Assembly: GCA_964404445.1 (NCBI GenBank)
Contig: CAYOJW010000006.1
Coordinates: 1-64,000 of the forward strand
Direction of reading: 5' to 3'
Source: UBA2336 sp964404445
Lineage (GTDB): Bacteria; Bacteroidota; Bacteroidia; Cytophagales; Cyclobacteriaceae
Length of the DNA: 64,000 nucleotides
In this document: piece after piece, positions 1 to 8,576 of the stretch
Position numbering within the stretch: the first letter of the stretch is position 1
How the letters are laid out: the number at the start of each line of letters is the position of its first letter
Program-made: the position numbers and the translations under genes
The notes under the pieces: model-generated
Databases searched by the model: none
Told to the model about the DNA's origin: nothing
Seen by the model: only the letters and a program-made list of their open reading frames with translations

Positions 1-40
1 ATTTTTGGCTGTTTTAACAGCTTTTCCGTAATTGAGGACG

Positions 41-71
41 CAAAGGTAACAGAAGCTGAAAAATATGCAAA
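41..71 (-). promoter_or_regulatory. Minus-strand Bacteroidota-type promoter
   Basis: Read on the minus strand, a TTTG box (68-71) is followed after 19 bases by TACCTTTG (41-48). This is an exact fit to the Bacteroidota TTG-N17-23-TAnnTTTG consensus. It points out of the left edge, so a divergently transcribed gene should lie just outside the window. The -33 box overlaps the first codons of the plus-strand gene that starts at 65. Confidence 0.5.
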
Positions 72-799
72 ACCCAATTTCAAAATTCCTGAAACTATCC
101 ATCATTATCATGTTTTTGCCAACCATGCTTCTGGCACAACAGGAAAATCCGTTGCTGCAACGTGGCGATTCCCTCTTTCAACAAAAGCGCTATACGCAGT
201 CGTTAGCGTTGTATAAGAAACTGTTTGAAGATCAAAGATATACACCGGCCATGTTGCTTAAAATGGCCTTTATCGAAGAAGGGCTGAACAACACTTCACA
301 ATCGGCTTATTATCTCAATTTATATTACCTCGCTACACAAGATGATACCGTGCCTGCCAAGCTCGAAGAACTGGCCGAAAAAAATAACTTACAAGGGTAT
401 GCCACAACCGACACTAATCCGATACAAGCCTATTACCTCCGGTATCATTCGGTTATTACATTTTCATTAGTAGGAATCTCGCTGTTGGTACTGGCCGTTG
501 CCATAACACAACGATTTCGTTTCCATAAAAAACCTGTTGGCGAACTTATTGCATTAAGCATTATCACTGGCATCTTTTGGGTACACATCGGCCAACAGGC
601 AACCGGTACGCAAGCCATTATTGCTAAAACCAACACCTATATTATGAGCGGGCCATCGGCAGGTGCTTCGGTTATCAGCATTGTTCGTGATGGTCACCGG
701 GTTTCTACCATCGGCCAACACGATGTATGGACAAAAATAACCTGGGGCGAAAAAGAAGGTTACGTGCGTACCACAAGTCTTTTGCCCATTGTACTGTAA
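65..799 (+). CDS. TPR/SH3-like membrane protein (BatE-like)
   Basis: A 244-residue protein with an N-terminal signal peptide (residues 1-24, ending LLAQQ). One or two TPR-like helical repeats follow (about 30-90), then two hydrophobic segments (about 130-148 and 160-173). The C-terminal region (about 185-244) looks like a bacterial SH3 domain (pattern ending in W-EGYVRTTSL). This order of TPR, membrane segment and SH3 resembles BatE proteins of Bacteroidota aerotolerance operons, but no other bat genes are next to it. The family label is inferred from architecture; the export signal and membrane segments are directly visible. rlmD starts 39 bases downstream on the same strand. Confidence 0.6.
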   Translation: MQNPISKFLKLSIIIMFLPTMLLAQQENPLLQRGDSLFQQKRYTQSLALYKKLFEDQRYTPAMLLKMAFIEEGLNNTSQSAYYLNLYYLATQDDTVPAKLEELAEKNNLQGYATTDTNPIQAYYLRYHSVITFSLVGISLLVLAVAITQRFRFHKKPVGELIALSIITGIFWVHIGQQATGTQAIIAKTNTYIMSGPSAGASVISIVRDGHRVSTIGQHDVWTKITWGEKEGYVRTTSLLPIVL

Positions 800-824
800 G
801 CGTAAATTGCTGCACGCATTTCTG

Positions 825-832
825 TAACTTTG
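825..832 (+). promoter_or_regulatory. Promoter -7 box for rlmD
   Basis: TAACTTTG matches TAnnTTTG exactly and ends six bases before the rlmD ATG. A TTG lies 15 bases upstream (807-809), slightly closer than usual. If this box is used, the transcript would begin at or next to the start codon, giving an almost leaderless mRNA. Confidence 0.45.
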
Positions 833-838
833 CGTTAG

Positions 839-2263
839 ATGAATTTGAAAAAAGGCGACCTCCTCGAAAATATTGTTGTTGAAAACATGGCGGCCGAAGG
901 CAAGTGCATCAGTCGGTTAGATGGCCGTGTGATTTTTATTGAAGGTGCCGTGCCCGGTGATGTAGTAGATGTTTCGCTTACGCGGATTAAAACTTCTTTT
1001 CTTGAAGGTAGAGCCGTAGCCATTAAGAAGTTTTCAGATAAACGTACCGATCCGTTTTGCGAACACTTCGGCTTATGTGGCGGATGTAAGTGGCAAAACT
1101 TAGAGTATGCCGAACAACTTGGCTACAAACAACAACAGGTAATCGACAACCTCGAACGCCTGGGCGGATTAACCCTACCTGCACTAAAGCCCATCGTGGC
1201 ATCGCAAAAAACAAAACACTATCGCAATAAGTTAGAATACAGTTTCACATCACATCGCTGGCTTACGCGCGAAGAACTTAACTCGGGTATTGATTATCAA
1301 CGAAACGGATTAGGTTACCACCTGCCCAAAAGTTTCGATAAAGTTTTTGATGTTAACCATTGTTACTTACAGCCCGAACCGTCAGACAGCATTCGATTAG
1401 CGATTCGTGATCTCGCACTGAAAGAAAATATTCCATTTTTCGATTTGCGTAGTCAGCAGGGTTTTTTACGCACCATGGCCATTCGAACCGCCAATACAGG
1501 CGAGGTGATGGTGATCCTGCAAGTTACTTCCTATAATAAAGAGTGGCTTGATTTAATCTTGGGGATGATCGCAGCGCAATTCCCGCAGGTTACATCCATC
1601 AATTATGTGGTCAATTCAAAAAAGAACGACTCGTTTGCCGATTTAGAGGTAAAAACCTGGAAAGGCACTCCTTATATAATAGAGCAAATGCCTAAACCCG
1701 ATGGCTCAGGCATGCTCAAGTTTCAGGTTGGCCCGAAATCGTTTTATCAAACCAATGCCGAACAGGCTTACGAGTTATACAAAATTGCATTCGACATGGC
1801 CGAATTAAAAGGCGATGAATTAGTGTACGATTTATATACCGGCACAGGCACTATTGCCAACTTTGTGGCCGGGCACGCAAAAAAAGTAATCGGGTTAGAG
1901 TATGTAGCTCCGGCTATTGAAGACGCCAAAGTCAATTCAATAGTTAATAATATTACCAACACCGACTTTTATGCGGGCGACATTAAAGATTTGTTAGACG
2001 ATACATTTTTAAATCAACACGGTCGGCCAGATGTTATCATTACCGATCCGCCCCGTGCCGGTATGCACGAAGATGTGTGCCGGATGTTGCTGAAAGCTGC
2101 ACCCGAAAAAATTGTATATGTAAGTTGCAACGTAGCCACACAGGCACGCGACCTGAAACTACTGTGCGAACAATACGAAATAACAGCCGTACAACCGGTA
2201 GATATGTTTCCGCACACCATGCACGTTGAAAACGTTGTCGGCTTGCGGAAAGTTATCCGTTAA
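839..2263 (+). CDS. rlmD: 23S rRNA (uracil-C5)-methyltransferase, RlmD/RumA family
   Basis: A 474-residue SAM-dependent RNA methyltransferase that makes 5-methyluridine in 23S rRNA. An N-terminal TRAM domain (about 1-62) is followed by iron-sulfur ligands C74, C80, C83 and C176, the [4Fe-4S] pattern of RumA-type enzymes. The C-terminal Rossmann domain has a YDLYTGTG SAM motif, the DPPRAG motif and the catalytic cysteine C430 in YVSCN. Length and motif order are normal. Whether the target is U1939 or U747/U1939, as with the Bacillus RlmCD enzyme, cannot be told from sequence alone. Confidence 0.92.
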   Translation: MNLKKGDLLENIVVENMAAEGKCISRLDGRVIFIEGAVPGDVVDVSLTRIKTSFLEGRAVAIKKFSDKRTDPFCEHFGLCGGCKWQNLEYAEQLGYKQQQVIDNLERLGGLTLPALKPIVASQKTKHYRNKLEYSFTSHRWLTREELNSGIDYQRNGLGYHLPKSFDKVFDVNHCYLQPEPSDSIRLAIRDLALKENIPFFDLRSQQGFLRTMAIRTANTGEVMVILQVTSYNKEWLDLILGMIAAQFPQVTSINYVVNSKKNDSFADLEVKTWKGTPYIIEQMPKPDGSGMLKFQVGPKSFYQTNAEQAYELYKIAFDMAELKGDELVYDLYTGTGTIANFVAGHAKKVIGLEYVAPAIEDAKVNSIVNNITNTDFYAGDIKDLLDDTFLNQHGRPDVIITDPPRAGMHEDVCRMLLKAAPEKIVYVSCNVATQARDLKLLCEQYEITAVQPVDMFPHTMHVENVVGLRKVIR

Positions 2264-2313
2264 AAGTTAATTGTTACCTTCGGACTGTTAACGAACAACC
2301 AACAACGGATAAC
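2252..2313 (+). repeat. Inverted repeat spanning the rlmD stop codon
   Basis: The 10-base arm GTTATCCGTT (2252-2261, running into the rlmD stop codon) is repeated as its exact reverse complement at 2304-2313, nine bases before the next ATG. The 42-base interior has no obvious structure. It could be a weak transcript hairpin or chance; there is no U-tract, so it does not look like a terminator. Confidence 0.35.
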
Positions 2314-2321
2314 TAAAAAAT

Positions 2322-3623
2322 ATGCGACAAAAACTTTTGAACAATGGTGCCAGCGAACTCAGCTACGAAATCCGCGAGATCGTTAAAAAAGCCGATCTTC
2401 TTAAAAAAGAAGGCTTGAACATTACCTGGGAAAACATTGGCGATCCCATCCAGAAAAACCACAAACTTCCGCAGTGGATTAAAGACATCATCAGCGATTT
2501 GGTTAAAGACGATAACACCTACAGCTATTGTCCATCGAAGGGCATGCTCGATACGCGTTTATTTTTAGCCGATCGCACCAATCAACTTCAAGGCGTTCAC
2601 ATCACAGCCGATGACATTTGTTTTTACAATGGCCTGGGCGATGCCATTTCTAAAGTATATCAGTTCATCACGCCTACTTCGCGGGTAATCGGGCCATCGC
2701 CAGCGTACTCAACCCATTCGAGTGCCGAAGCTGCACACGCAGGGCATCAGCCACTCACGTACAAACTCGATCCCGATAACAAATGGTATCCCGATCTCGA
2801 TGATCTGTACAATAAAGTCAAATACAATCCCAACATTGTTGGCATTCTTATCATCAACCCCGATAACCCTACGGGCATGGTGTATCCGTTAGAAACACTT
2901 CAACGCATCGTTGCCATCGCCAAAGAGTTTAACCTGTTTTTAATTGCCGATGAAATTTACCTGAACATAACCTACAACGGTGCAAAGGCTCATGCCCTGG
3001 CCGAAATCATTGGCGATGTGCCGGGCATTTCCATGAAAGGCATTTCGAAAGAGTTGCCGTGGCCGGGATCGCGTTGCGGTTGGATGGAATACTACAACCG
3101 CGATAAAGATGAGGAGTTTAACCAATTGTGCCTCGCGTTAGACAATGCCAAAATGATTGAAGTGTGTTCGACCAAACTTCCGCAGATGGCCATCCCGAAA
3201 ATTCTGGGCGACTCACGCTTTAAAACTTACCGCGAACAAACCAACCAGGCTATCGGCAGGCGCAGCCGTATCGTTGCCGATATTTTAAAAACTGTTCCGC
3301 AACTAACGTTTAACGAAACATTCGGGGCGTTTTACAACACCATTATTTTCCGGAAAGATGTGCTGAAGCCGCACCAGAAGATGCAGATCGAAAACCCCGC
3401 CATTCAAAAATTGGTAGAAGAATGGACCGCCAGCGACATACCGCTCGATAAACGTTTCGTGTATTATTTGTTAGGGGCAAAGGGCATTTGTGTAGTGCCT
3501 ATATCCTCCTTTTGCTCTGAATTACAGGGCTTTCGGGTAACACTGCTCGAAGAAAATGAAGCCACCTTAATCAAAACCTTTACGGCCATTCAAGCGGGTA
3601 TTGTTGAATACCTGAACAGCTAA
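2322..3623 (+). CDS. PLP-dependent class I/II aminotransferase
   Basis: A 433-residue fold-type I aminotransferase. The PLP-binding lysine is seen in GISKELPWPGSRCGW, and the conserved NPDNPTG and ADEIY motifs precede it. The extended form, with an insertion of about 40 residues in the C-terminal half, resembles alanine/aspartate-type aminotransferases of Bacteroidota, and the substrate cannot be fixed. It sits directly upstream of the ilv attenuator on the same strand but outside the regulated unit. A role in alanine or branched-chain amino acid transamination is possible from context only. Confidence 0.8.
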   Translation: MRQKLLNNGASELSYEIREIVKKADLLKKEGLNITWENIGDPIQKNHKLPQWIKDIISDLVKDDNTYSYCPSKGMLDTRLFLADRTNQLQGVHITADDICFYNGLGDAISKVYQFITPTSRVIGPSPAYSTHSSAEAAHAGHQPLTYKLDPDNKWYPDLDDLYNKVKYNPNIVGILIINPDNPTGMVYPLETLQRIVAIAKEFNLFLIADEIYLNITYNGAKAHALAEIIGDVPGISMKGISKELPWPGSRCGWMEYYNRDKDEEFNQLCLALDNAKMIEVCSTKLPQMAIPKILGDSRFKTYREQTNQAIGRRSRIVADILKTVPQLTFNETFGAFYNTIIFRKDVLKPHQKMQIENPAIQKLVEEWTASDIPLDKRFVYYLLGAKGICVVPISSFCSELQGFRVTLLEENEATLIKTFTAIQAGIVEYLNS

Positions 3624-3654
3624 CCTAACGCCTGTTTTGAGATTCAATAAATTA

Positions 3655-3691
3655 TTTTTGAACATTTTCTTGAATCGTATCGTTTAATTTG
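3655..3691 (+). promoter_or_regulatory. Candidate promoter of the ilv leader
   Basis: A TTTTTG stretch just before 3661 is followed after about 23 bases by TTAATTTG (3684-3691), a seven-of-eight match to TAnnTTTG. This would place the transcript start near 3697 and leave a short 5' leader before the leader peptide ATG at 3720. The assignment rests on the consensus and spacing only. Confidence 0.4.
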
Positions 3692-3719
3692 TGACCATTG
3701 TACACATACAGAGAGTATT

Positions 3720-3848
3720 ATGTTGAAAAACATCGCCATAACCAAACAATTATTAGGCTTAACCGCCTTGGTTGACCTTGTTATGGCTTCTATTCTCATT
3801 ATCGTGATTATTATTCTCGTGCAAAAACCCGGGGCGATAATGGTATAA
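3720..3848 (+). CDS. ilvL: ilv operon leader peptide (attenuator)
   Basis: A 42-codon ORF in which 22 residues are branched-chain: 9 Ile, 8 Leu and 5 Val. Residues 25-34 are an unbroken run of ten such residues (ILIIVIIILV). It ends 21 bases before a strong terminator hairpin and lies immediately upstream of ilvEDBNCA. This is the layout of ribosome-mediated attenuation known from the enterobacterial ilvGMEDA leader: stalling at Ile/Val/Leu codons when charged tRNA is scarce would prevent terminator formation. A hydrophobic run could also suggest a small membrane protein, but the position and the terminator argue strongly for a leader peptide. Confidence 0.85.
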   Translation: MLKNIAITKQLLGLTALVDLVMASILIIVIIILVQKPGAIMV

Positions 3849-3885
3849 GATATTTAAACGAAAAACCTGAAACCGCCTCGATACC
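3842..3885 (+). promoter_or_regulatory. Possible antiterminator pairing in the ilv leader
   Basis: GGTAT at the leader peptide stop codon (3842-3846) can pair with ATACC (3881-3885) in the terminator loop. CCCG (from 3828) can add a few pairs with CGGG of the right terminator arm. Such pairing would compete with the terminator. It was found by eye; no folding energy was calculated. Confidence 0.35.
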
Positions 3886-3906
3886 CTCGGGGCGGTTTTG
3901 TTTTAT
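3870..3906 (+). terminator. ilv attenuator terminator
   Basis: An 11-bp stem pairs AAACCGCCTCG (3870-3880) with CGGGGCGGTTT (3888-3898), with one G-U pair, and has a seven-base loop. A U-rich run follows (TTTTGTTTTAT). It lies between the leader peptide and ilvE, so it would end transcription before the operon when branched-chain amino acids are plentiful. Confidence 0.85.
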
Positions 3907-3941
3907 ATAGGCCAGCACAAACTAACACTTGTTAAAATTAT

Positions 3942-4829
3942 ATGTACTACACCCCAAACACTGTTCTATTCTTAAACGGTAAATACATTAAGGCTACCGA
4001 TGCCACTACCGATTTGTACAGTCAAACGCTGCACTATGGCTATGGTGTGTTTGAAGGCATCCGCTCGTACGAAACATCAAACGGGGCAAAAATTTTTAAA
4101 GCTGTTGAGCACTTCGAGCGTCTTAAAAAAAGCTGCGAACTGGTAAACATTCCGTTCGATTACGATACCGATGAACTGATCCGGATTTCGTACAACGTAT
4201 TAAAAAAAAATAATCTGGCCGATGCCTACATCCGTCCGTTAGTGTATTGCAGTCCGAATATGCAATTGCAACAACCCAAAGAAGTTTACCTGATGATTTG
4301 TGCCTGGGAATGGGGAAAATACCTGGGCGATTCCCTGTTAAACCTCTGCATATCTTCGTATCAACGTCCTAACCCGAACTCGGTAAAAGTAGAAGCAAAA
4401 GTTACCGGTCATTATGTAAATTCTATTTTAGCCACCAGCGAAGCAAAAGTTCGCGGCTTCGATGAAGCCCTAATGTTAGACATGAACGGCAACGTAGCCG
4501 AAGGTCCGGGTGCAAATTTCTTTTACGAAAAAAATGGTGTGTTGTACACTCCGCCATTAGGGCACATCCTTCCGGGTATTACCCGCGAAACAGTCATTAA
4601 TATTTGTCGCGAGCTTGAAATTCCGGTAATCGAAAAATATTTCACACCCGAAGAATTAGAAAGTGCCGACTCGGCTTTTATGTGTGGCACGGCTGCTGAA
4701 ATTATTGGTGTTCAAACCATCGATGCACGCCCCATGCAAAAACATTGGAAGGAAAGTATCGGATCAATCATACAGGAAGTTTATAAAAACATCGTATTAG
4801 AAAAATCCTACGCAGACATCATTATATAA
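3942..4829 (+). CDS. ilvE: Branched-chain amino acid aminotransferase
   Basis: A 295-residue fold-type IV PLP aminotransferase that makes the last step to valine, isoleucine and leucine from their 2-oxo acids. The PLP lysine is K153 (EAKVTGHYVNS, matching the family motif around the lysine). Further signatures are HYGYGVFEGIRSY near the N terminus and EGPGANFFY in the cofactor-binding region. It is the first gene after the attenuator; ilvD starts two bases after its stop. The normal length and motifs make IlvE clearly preferable to D-amino acid aminotransferase or aminodeoxychorismate lyase. Confidence 0.93.
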   Translation: MYYTPNTVLFLNGKYIKATDATTDLYSQTLHYGYGVFEGIRSYETSNGAKIFKAVEHFERLKKSCELVNIPFDYDTDELIRISYNVLKKNNLADAYIRPLVYCSPNMQLQQPKEVYLMICAWEWGKYLGDSLLNLCISSYQRPNPNSVKVEAKVTGHYVNSILATSEAKVRGFDEALMLDMNGNVAEGPGANFFYEKNGVLYTPPLGHILPGITRETVINICRELEIPVIEKYFTPEELESADSAFMCGTAAEIIGVQTIDARPMQKHWKESIGSIIQEVYKNIVLEKSYADIII

Positions 4830-4831
4830 TC

Positions 4832-6511
4832 ATGAGTTTAAACAAGTATAGCAGTACCATTACCCAAGACCCTACCCTGCCGGCTTCACAGGCCATGTTG
4901 TACGGCATTGGTTTGTCCGAACACGATTTAACAAAAGCACAGGTTGGTATCGTGAGTACCGGTTTTGATGGCAACACTTGTAATATGCACTTAAACGCAT
5001 TGGCAGGCGAAGTAAAACAAGCCGTGTGGGATCAGGAATTGGTCGGATTGATTTTTCACACCATTGGCGTGAGCGATGGCATTAGTAACGGCACTGCCGG
5101 CATGCGCTACTCGTTGGTAAGCCGCGACATCATTGCCGATTCGATTGAAACCGTATGCGGTGCGCAGTATTACGATGGACTGATAGCCGTTGTAGGCTGC
5201 GATAAAAATATGCCCGGCTCGCTTATCGCGATGGGCAGGTTAAACCGCCCCGCTATTATGGTGTATGGCGGTTCCATCGCTGGCGGTCATTATAAAGGAA
5301 GAGAGTTAAACATCGTTTCGGCTTTTGAAGCCTTAGGCGAAAAACTTCAGAACAAACTAAACGATGAAGACTACAAAGGCATCATACAAAATGCCTGCCC
5401 CGGTGCGGGTGCTTGTGGCGGTATGTACACCGCCAACACGATGGCTTCGGCCATTGAAGCCCTCGGTATGTCGTTACCTTATTCGGCTTCAAACCCCGCG
5501 TTAAGCAAAGAGAAATCGGCCGAGTGCGTGGAAGCCGGCAAAGCCATTCGTTTGTTGTTGGAAAAAGATTTGAAGCCGCGCGACATCATGACGTTCAAGG
5601 CATTTGAAAACGCCATTACCGTAGTGATGGTGCTGGGCGGCTCAACCAATGCCGTGTTGCACCTGATCGCGATGGCAAAAAGCGTTGGTGTTAAACTTAC
5701 ACAAGATGATTTCCAACGCATATCCGATAAAACTCCGCTTATCGCAGATTTAAAACCGAGCGGAAAATATTTAATGGAAGCGCTCCATAAAATCGGAGGC
5801 GTGCCTTCGGTAATGAAATATCTTTTACAAAAAGGTTTCCTCCATGGCGATTGTATTACCGTAACCGGAAAAACAGTAGCCGAAAATCTGGCGAATGCCA
5901 AAGATCTTGATTTTGAAAAACAGGATATAATTGTTCCGTTCGAAAAGCCAATCAAAGCAACCGGTCACTTACAAATATTGTACGGCAACTTGGCCGAAAA
6001 AGGTGCTGTTGCCAAAATCACCGGTAAAGAAGGCGAAAAGTTTAAAGGCCCTGCACGGGTATTTGATAATGAGTTTGCATTATCCGATGGCATCAAAGCC
6101 GGTAAAATTCAACATGGCGATGTAATTGTGATTCGCTATGTCGGCCCGAAAGGCGCACCCGGTATGCCCGAAATGCTAAAGCCAACATCGCTAATTATCG
6201 GAGCGGGTTTCGGAAAAACGGTTGCCTTAATTACCGATGGTCGTTTCAGCGGAGGCTCGCACGGTTTTGTAATCGGCCACATTACACCCGAGGCTTTCGA
6301 TGGCGGAGTGATCGCATTGGTACACGACAACGACCCGATTGAAATCGACATTACCCGAAACCAGATTAACCTGCTCGTAAGCGATGACGAAATCGCTAAA
6401 CGAAGATCAACTTATAAAACACCCGAACTTACTGTTAAAAACGGAGTGCTGTTCAAATATGCAAAACACGTAAAGACTGCTGCCGATGGATGCGTTACTG
6501 ACGAAGACTAA
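4832..6511 (+). CDS. ilvD: Dihydroxy-acid dehydratase
   Basis: A 559-residue Fe-S dehydratase of the IlvD/Edd family, which turns 2,3-dihydroxy-isovalerate or -methylvalerate into the 2-oxo acid. Cluster cysteines are visible in FDGNTCNMH, VGCDKNMPGS and GACGGMYTANTM, and the catalytic serine lies in DGRFSGGSHGFVIGH. The ilvD-type motifs and the operon context exclude phosphogluconate dehydratase. It follows ilvE by two bases and its end overlaps the start of ilvB by 26 bases, which suggests translational coupling. Confidence 0.95.
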   Translation: MSLNKYSSTITQDPTLPASQAMLYGIGLSEHDLTKAQVGIVSTGFDGNTCNMHLNALAGEVKQAVWDQELVGLIFHTIGVSDGISNGTAGMRYSLVSRDIIADSIETVCGAQYYDGLIAVVGCDKNMPGSLIAMGRLNRPAIMVYGGSIAGGHYKGRELNIVSAFEALGEKLQNKLNDEDYKGIIQNACPGAGACGGMYTANTMASAIEALGMSLPYSASNPALSKEKSAECVEAGKAIRLLLEKDLKPRDIMTFKAFENAITVVMVLGGSTNAVLHLIAMAKSVGVKLTQDDFQRISDKTPLIADLKPSGKYLMEALHKIGGVPSVMKYLLQKGFLHGDCITVTGKTVAENLANAKDLDFEKQDIIVPFEKPIKATGHLQILYGNLAEKGAVAKITGKEGEKFKGPARVFDNEFALSDGIKAGKIQHGDVIVIRYVGPKGAPGMPEMLKPTSLIIGAGFGKTVALITDGRFSGGSHGFVIGHITPEAFDGGVIALVHDNDPIEIDITRNQINLLVSDDEIAKRRSTYKTPELTVKNGVLFKYAKHVKTAADGCVTDED

Positions 6512-8240
6512 AACCGAAACAAAAAAAGTTACTGTACAACAAATTTCCGGATCGGAAGCCTTGTTGCGTTGTTTGATCGCTGAAGGTGTTGATGTATTGT
6601 TCGGATACCCGGGCGGTGCGATCATGCCGGTATATGATGCATTGTACGGATTTAAAGATAAACTCAATCACATTCTTGTCCGGCACGAACAAGGCGCTAT
6701 TCATGCCGCACAAGGTTATGCACGCGCAACCGGAAAAACCGGAATAGCAATGGTTACTTCAGGTCCTGGCGCAGCCAACCTCATTACCGGTTTAGCCGAT
6801 GCGGCTATCGATTCAACCCCTGTTGTTTGTATTACCGGTCAGGTTGCTGAACATTTATTGGGTACCGATGCTTTTCAGGAAATGGATGTAATCAACACAA
6901 CACTTCCGGTAACAAAATGGAATGTGCAAATCACCGAGGCATCTTCTATTGCATCGCAAGTAGCCAAAGCATTTTACATTGCTCGCAGCGGAAGACCCGG
7001 TCCGGTATTGATCGACATCACCAAGAATGCACAGTTCGAAATGATGGATGAGTTTGAGTACGAAAAATGCGAATCGGTTAGAACGTATTCACCCACACCA
7101 ACATTAGATCATACCGCTGTTGAAGCTGCCGCTGATTTAATCAACAGCGCAAAAAAGCCGTACATCCTCGTTGGGCAGGGCGTTCAGTTAAGCGGAGCAG
7201 AAGAAGAGTTTTTAGCATTCGTTGAAAAATCAGGAATACCCGTTGCTTCAACTTTGCTCGGGTTATCAACTTTGCCAACCAATCATCCCTTGTATGTTGG
7301 TTTCTTGGGCATGCACGGAAACTACGGCCCAAATGTACAAACCAATTCATGCGATGTACTGATCGCGATCGGTATGCGTTTTGATGACCGCGTAACCGGA
7401 AATGTTTCCAAGTATGCGAAACAGGCAAAAGTAGTGCACATCGAACTCGATAAAGCCGAGATCAATAAAATCATCAAAGCCGATGTAGCCGTTCATGCCG
7501 ATGCAAAAGAAGCGCTGAAAGCTTTGCTTCCGCTGATCAACGAAAATAAACACGAAGAATGGCACCGCAGATTTACGGAGGACAAGCGCGTTGAACACGA
7601 AAAAGTAATTCAGTTCGATTATTATCCGTTAGGCGAAGCTTTAAAAATGGGCGAAGTAATTCGTGAGTTAGGCGAGCTTACCAAAGGCGAAGCAGTAATT
7701 GTAACCGATGTGGGTCAACACCAAATGGTAACATCGCGTTACTATCCATTCCGCAAAACAAGAAGCAACATCACTTCAGGCGGAGCCGGAACCATGGGGT
7801 TTGCATTGCCCGCTGCTATGGGTGCAGCATTGGCTGTTCCACAAAAACAAGTTATTGCGGTTATTGGCGATGGCGGATTTCAGATGACGTTGCAGGAATT
7901 AGGAACAATCATGCAATACCAGATTCCCGTCAAGATCCTTGTGTTAAACAATAATTTCTTAGGCATGGTGCGGCAGTGGCAGCAACTGTTTTTTGAGAAA
8001 CGCTACTCGTTTACCGAAATGAACAATCCAAATTTTGTGACGTTGGCTCAGGCATATTCAATACCGGCAAAAAAAATTACCGAACGCAGCGAATTGAAAG
8101 AAGGCATCGCAGCAATGCTCAACAGCAAAGGACCATACTTTTTAGAAGTAGTGGTAGAAAAAGAGGAAAACGTATTTCCGATGGTGCCAACAGGCGCAGG
8201 GGTTGGAGAAATTATACTGGAACCTGAAACGAAGAAATAA
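6486..8240 (+). CDS. ilvB: Acetolactate synthase large subunit
   Basis: A 584-residue ThDP- and FAD-dependent acetohydroxyacid synthase catalytic subunit. The catalytic glutamate is in VRHEQGAIHAAQGYARATG, with the FGYPGGAIMPVYD motif upstream. The ThDP motif runs from GDGGFQMT to NNNFLGMVRQWQ. The start at 6486 lies inside the end of ilvD, and no later ATG before the conserved GSEALLRCL region is available, so the overlap is probably real. It condenses pyruvate with pyruvate or 2-oxobutyrate; the latter comes from IlvA encoded downstream. Confidence 0.95.
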   Translation: MDALLTKTKTETKKVTVQQISGSEALLRCLIAEGVDVLFGYPGGAIMPVYDALYGFKDKLNHILVRHEQGAIHAAQGYARATGKTGIAMVTSGPGAANLITGLADAAIDSTPVVCITGQVAEHLLGTDAFQEMDVINTTLPVTKWNVQITEASSIASQVAKAFYIARSGRPGPVLIDITKNAQFEMMDEFEYEKCESVRTYSPTPTLDHTAVEAAADLINSAKKPYILVGQGVQLSGAEEEFLAFVEKSGIPVASTLLGLSTLPTNHPLYVGFLGMHGNYGPNVQTNSCDVLIAIGMRFDDRVTGNVSKYAKQAKVVHIELDKAEINKIIKADVAVHADAKEALKALLPLINENKHEEWHRRFTEDKRVEHEKVIQFDYYPLGEALKMGEVIRELGELTKGEAVIVTDVGQHQMVTSRYYPFRKTRSNITSGGAGTMGFALPAAMGAALAVPQKQVIAVIGDGGFQMTLQELGTIMQYQIPVKILVLNNNFLGMVRQWQQLFFEKRYSFTEMNNPNFVTLAQAYSIPAKKITERSELKEGIAAMLNSKGPYFLEVVVEKEENVFPMVPTGAGVGEIILEPETKK

Positions 8241-8241
8241 C

Positions 8242-8532
8242 ATGAAGCAGGAGTTCACCATAGAAATTTCGAGTGACAATAATTTTTCGGTACTAAATCG
8301 GATCATTAATGTATTGAATCGAAGACGCGTGCGCATTAAAAAACTAATGGCGCATGAACATGAAGACGATTATCGCAAGGGCGGTGCCATTATTTTGGTG
8401 TTCGCCACACCCGATCTGATCGAAAAAGTAAAACATCAATTAGAAAAACTAATTGAAGTAGAGTACGCCAACTATTTCAGCGGAAGCGAACACTACCTCA
8501 CCCTCAGCGAACGCATCGTTGATATCGACTAA
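8242..8532 (+). CDS. ilvN: Acetolactate synthase small (regulatory) subunit
   Basis: A 96-residue protein with a single ACT domain (EFTIEISSDNNFSVLNRIINVLNRR), the valine-sensing subunit of acetohydroxyacid synthase. I place the start at the ATG at 8242, one base after the ilvB stop, rather than at an upstream in-frame start inside ilvB. It is short compared with the roughly 160-residue IlvH-type subunits, because the C-terminal domain is absent. That makes it closer in size to E. coli IlvN or IlvM. Confidence 0.88.
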   Translation: MKQEFTIEISSDNNFSVLNRIINVLNRRRVRIKKLMAHEHEDDYRKGGAIILVFATPDLIEKVKHQLEKLIEVEYANYFSGSEHYLTLSERIVDID

Positions 8533-8576
8533 TAAAAATCTAAATACTTTATACTAACGACTAAATACTAAAAGAA

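Noticed and set aside
2252..2313. Inverted repeat after rlmD as a terminator
   Set aside because: The loop is 42 bases and no U-tract follows, so it is listed only as a repeat.
5479..5955. 158-codon minus-strand open frame inside ilvD
   Set aside because: It is antisense to a complete, conserved ilvD with all cluster motifs and has no recognisable protein features.
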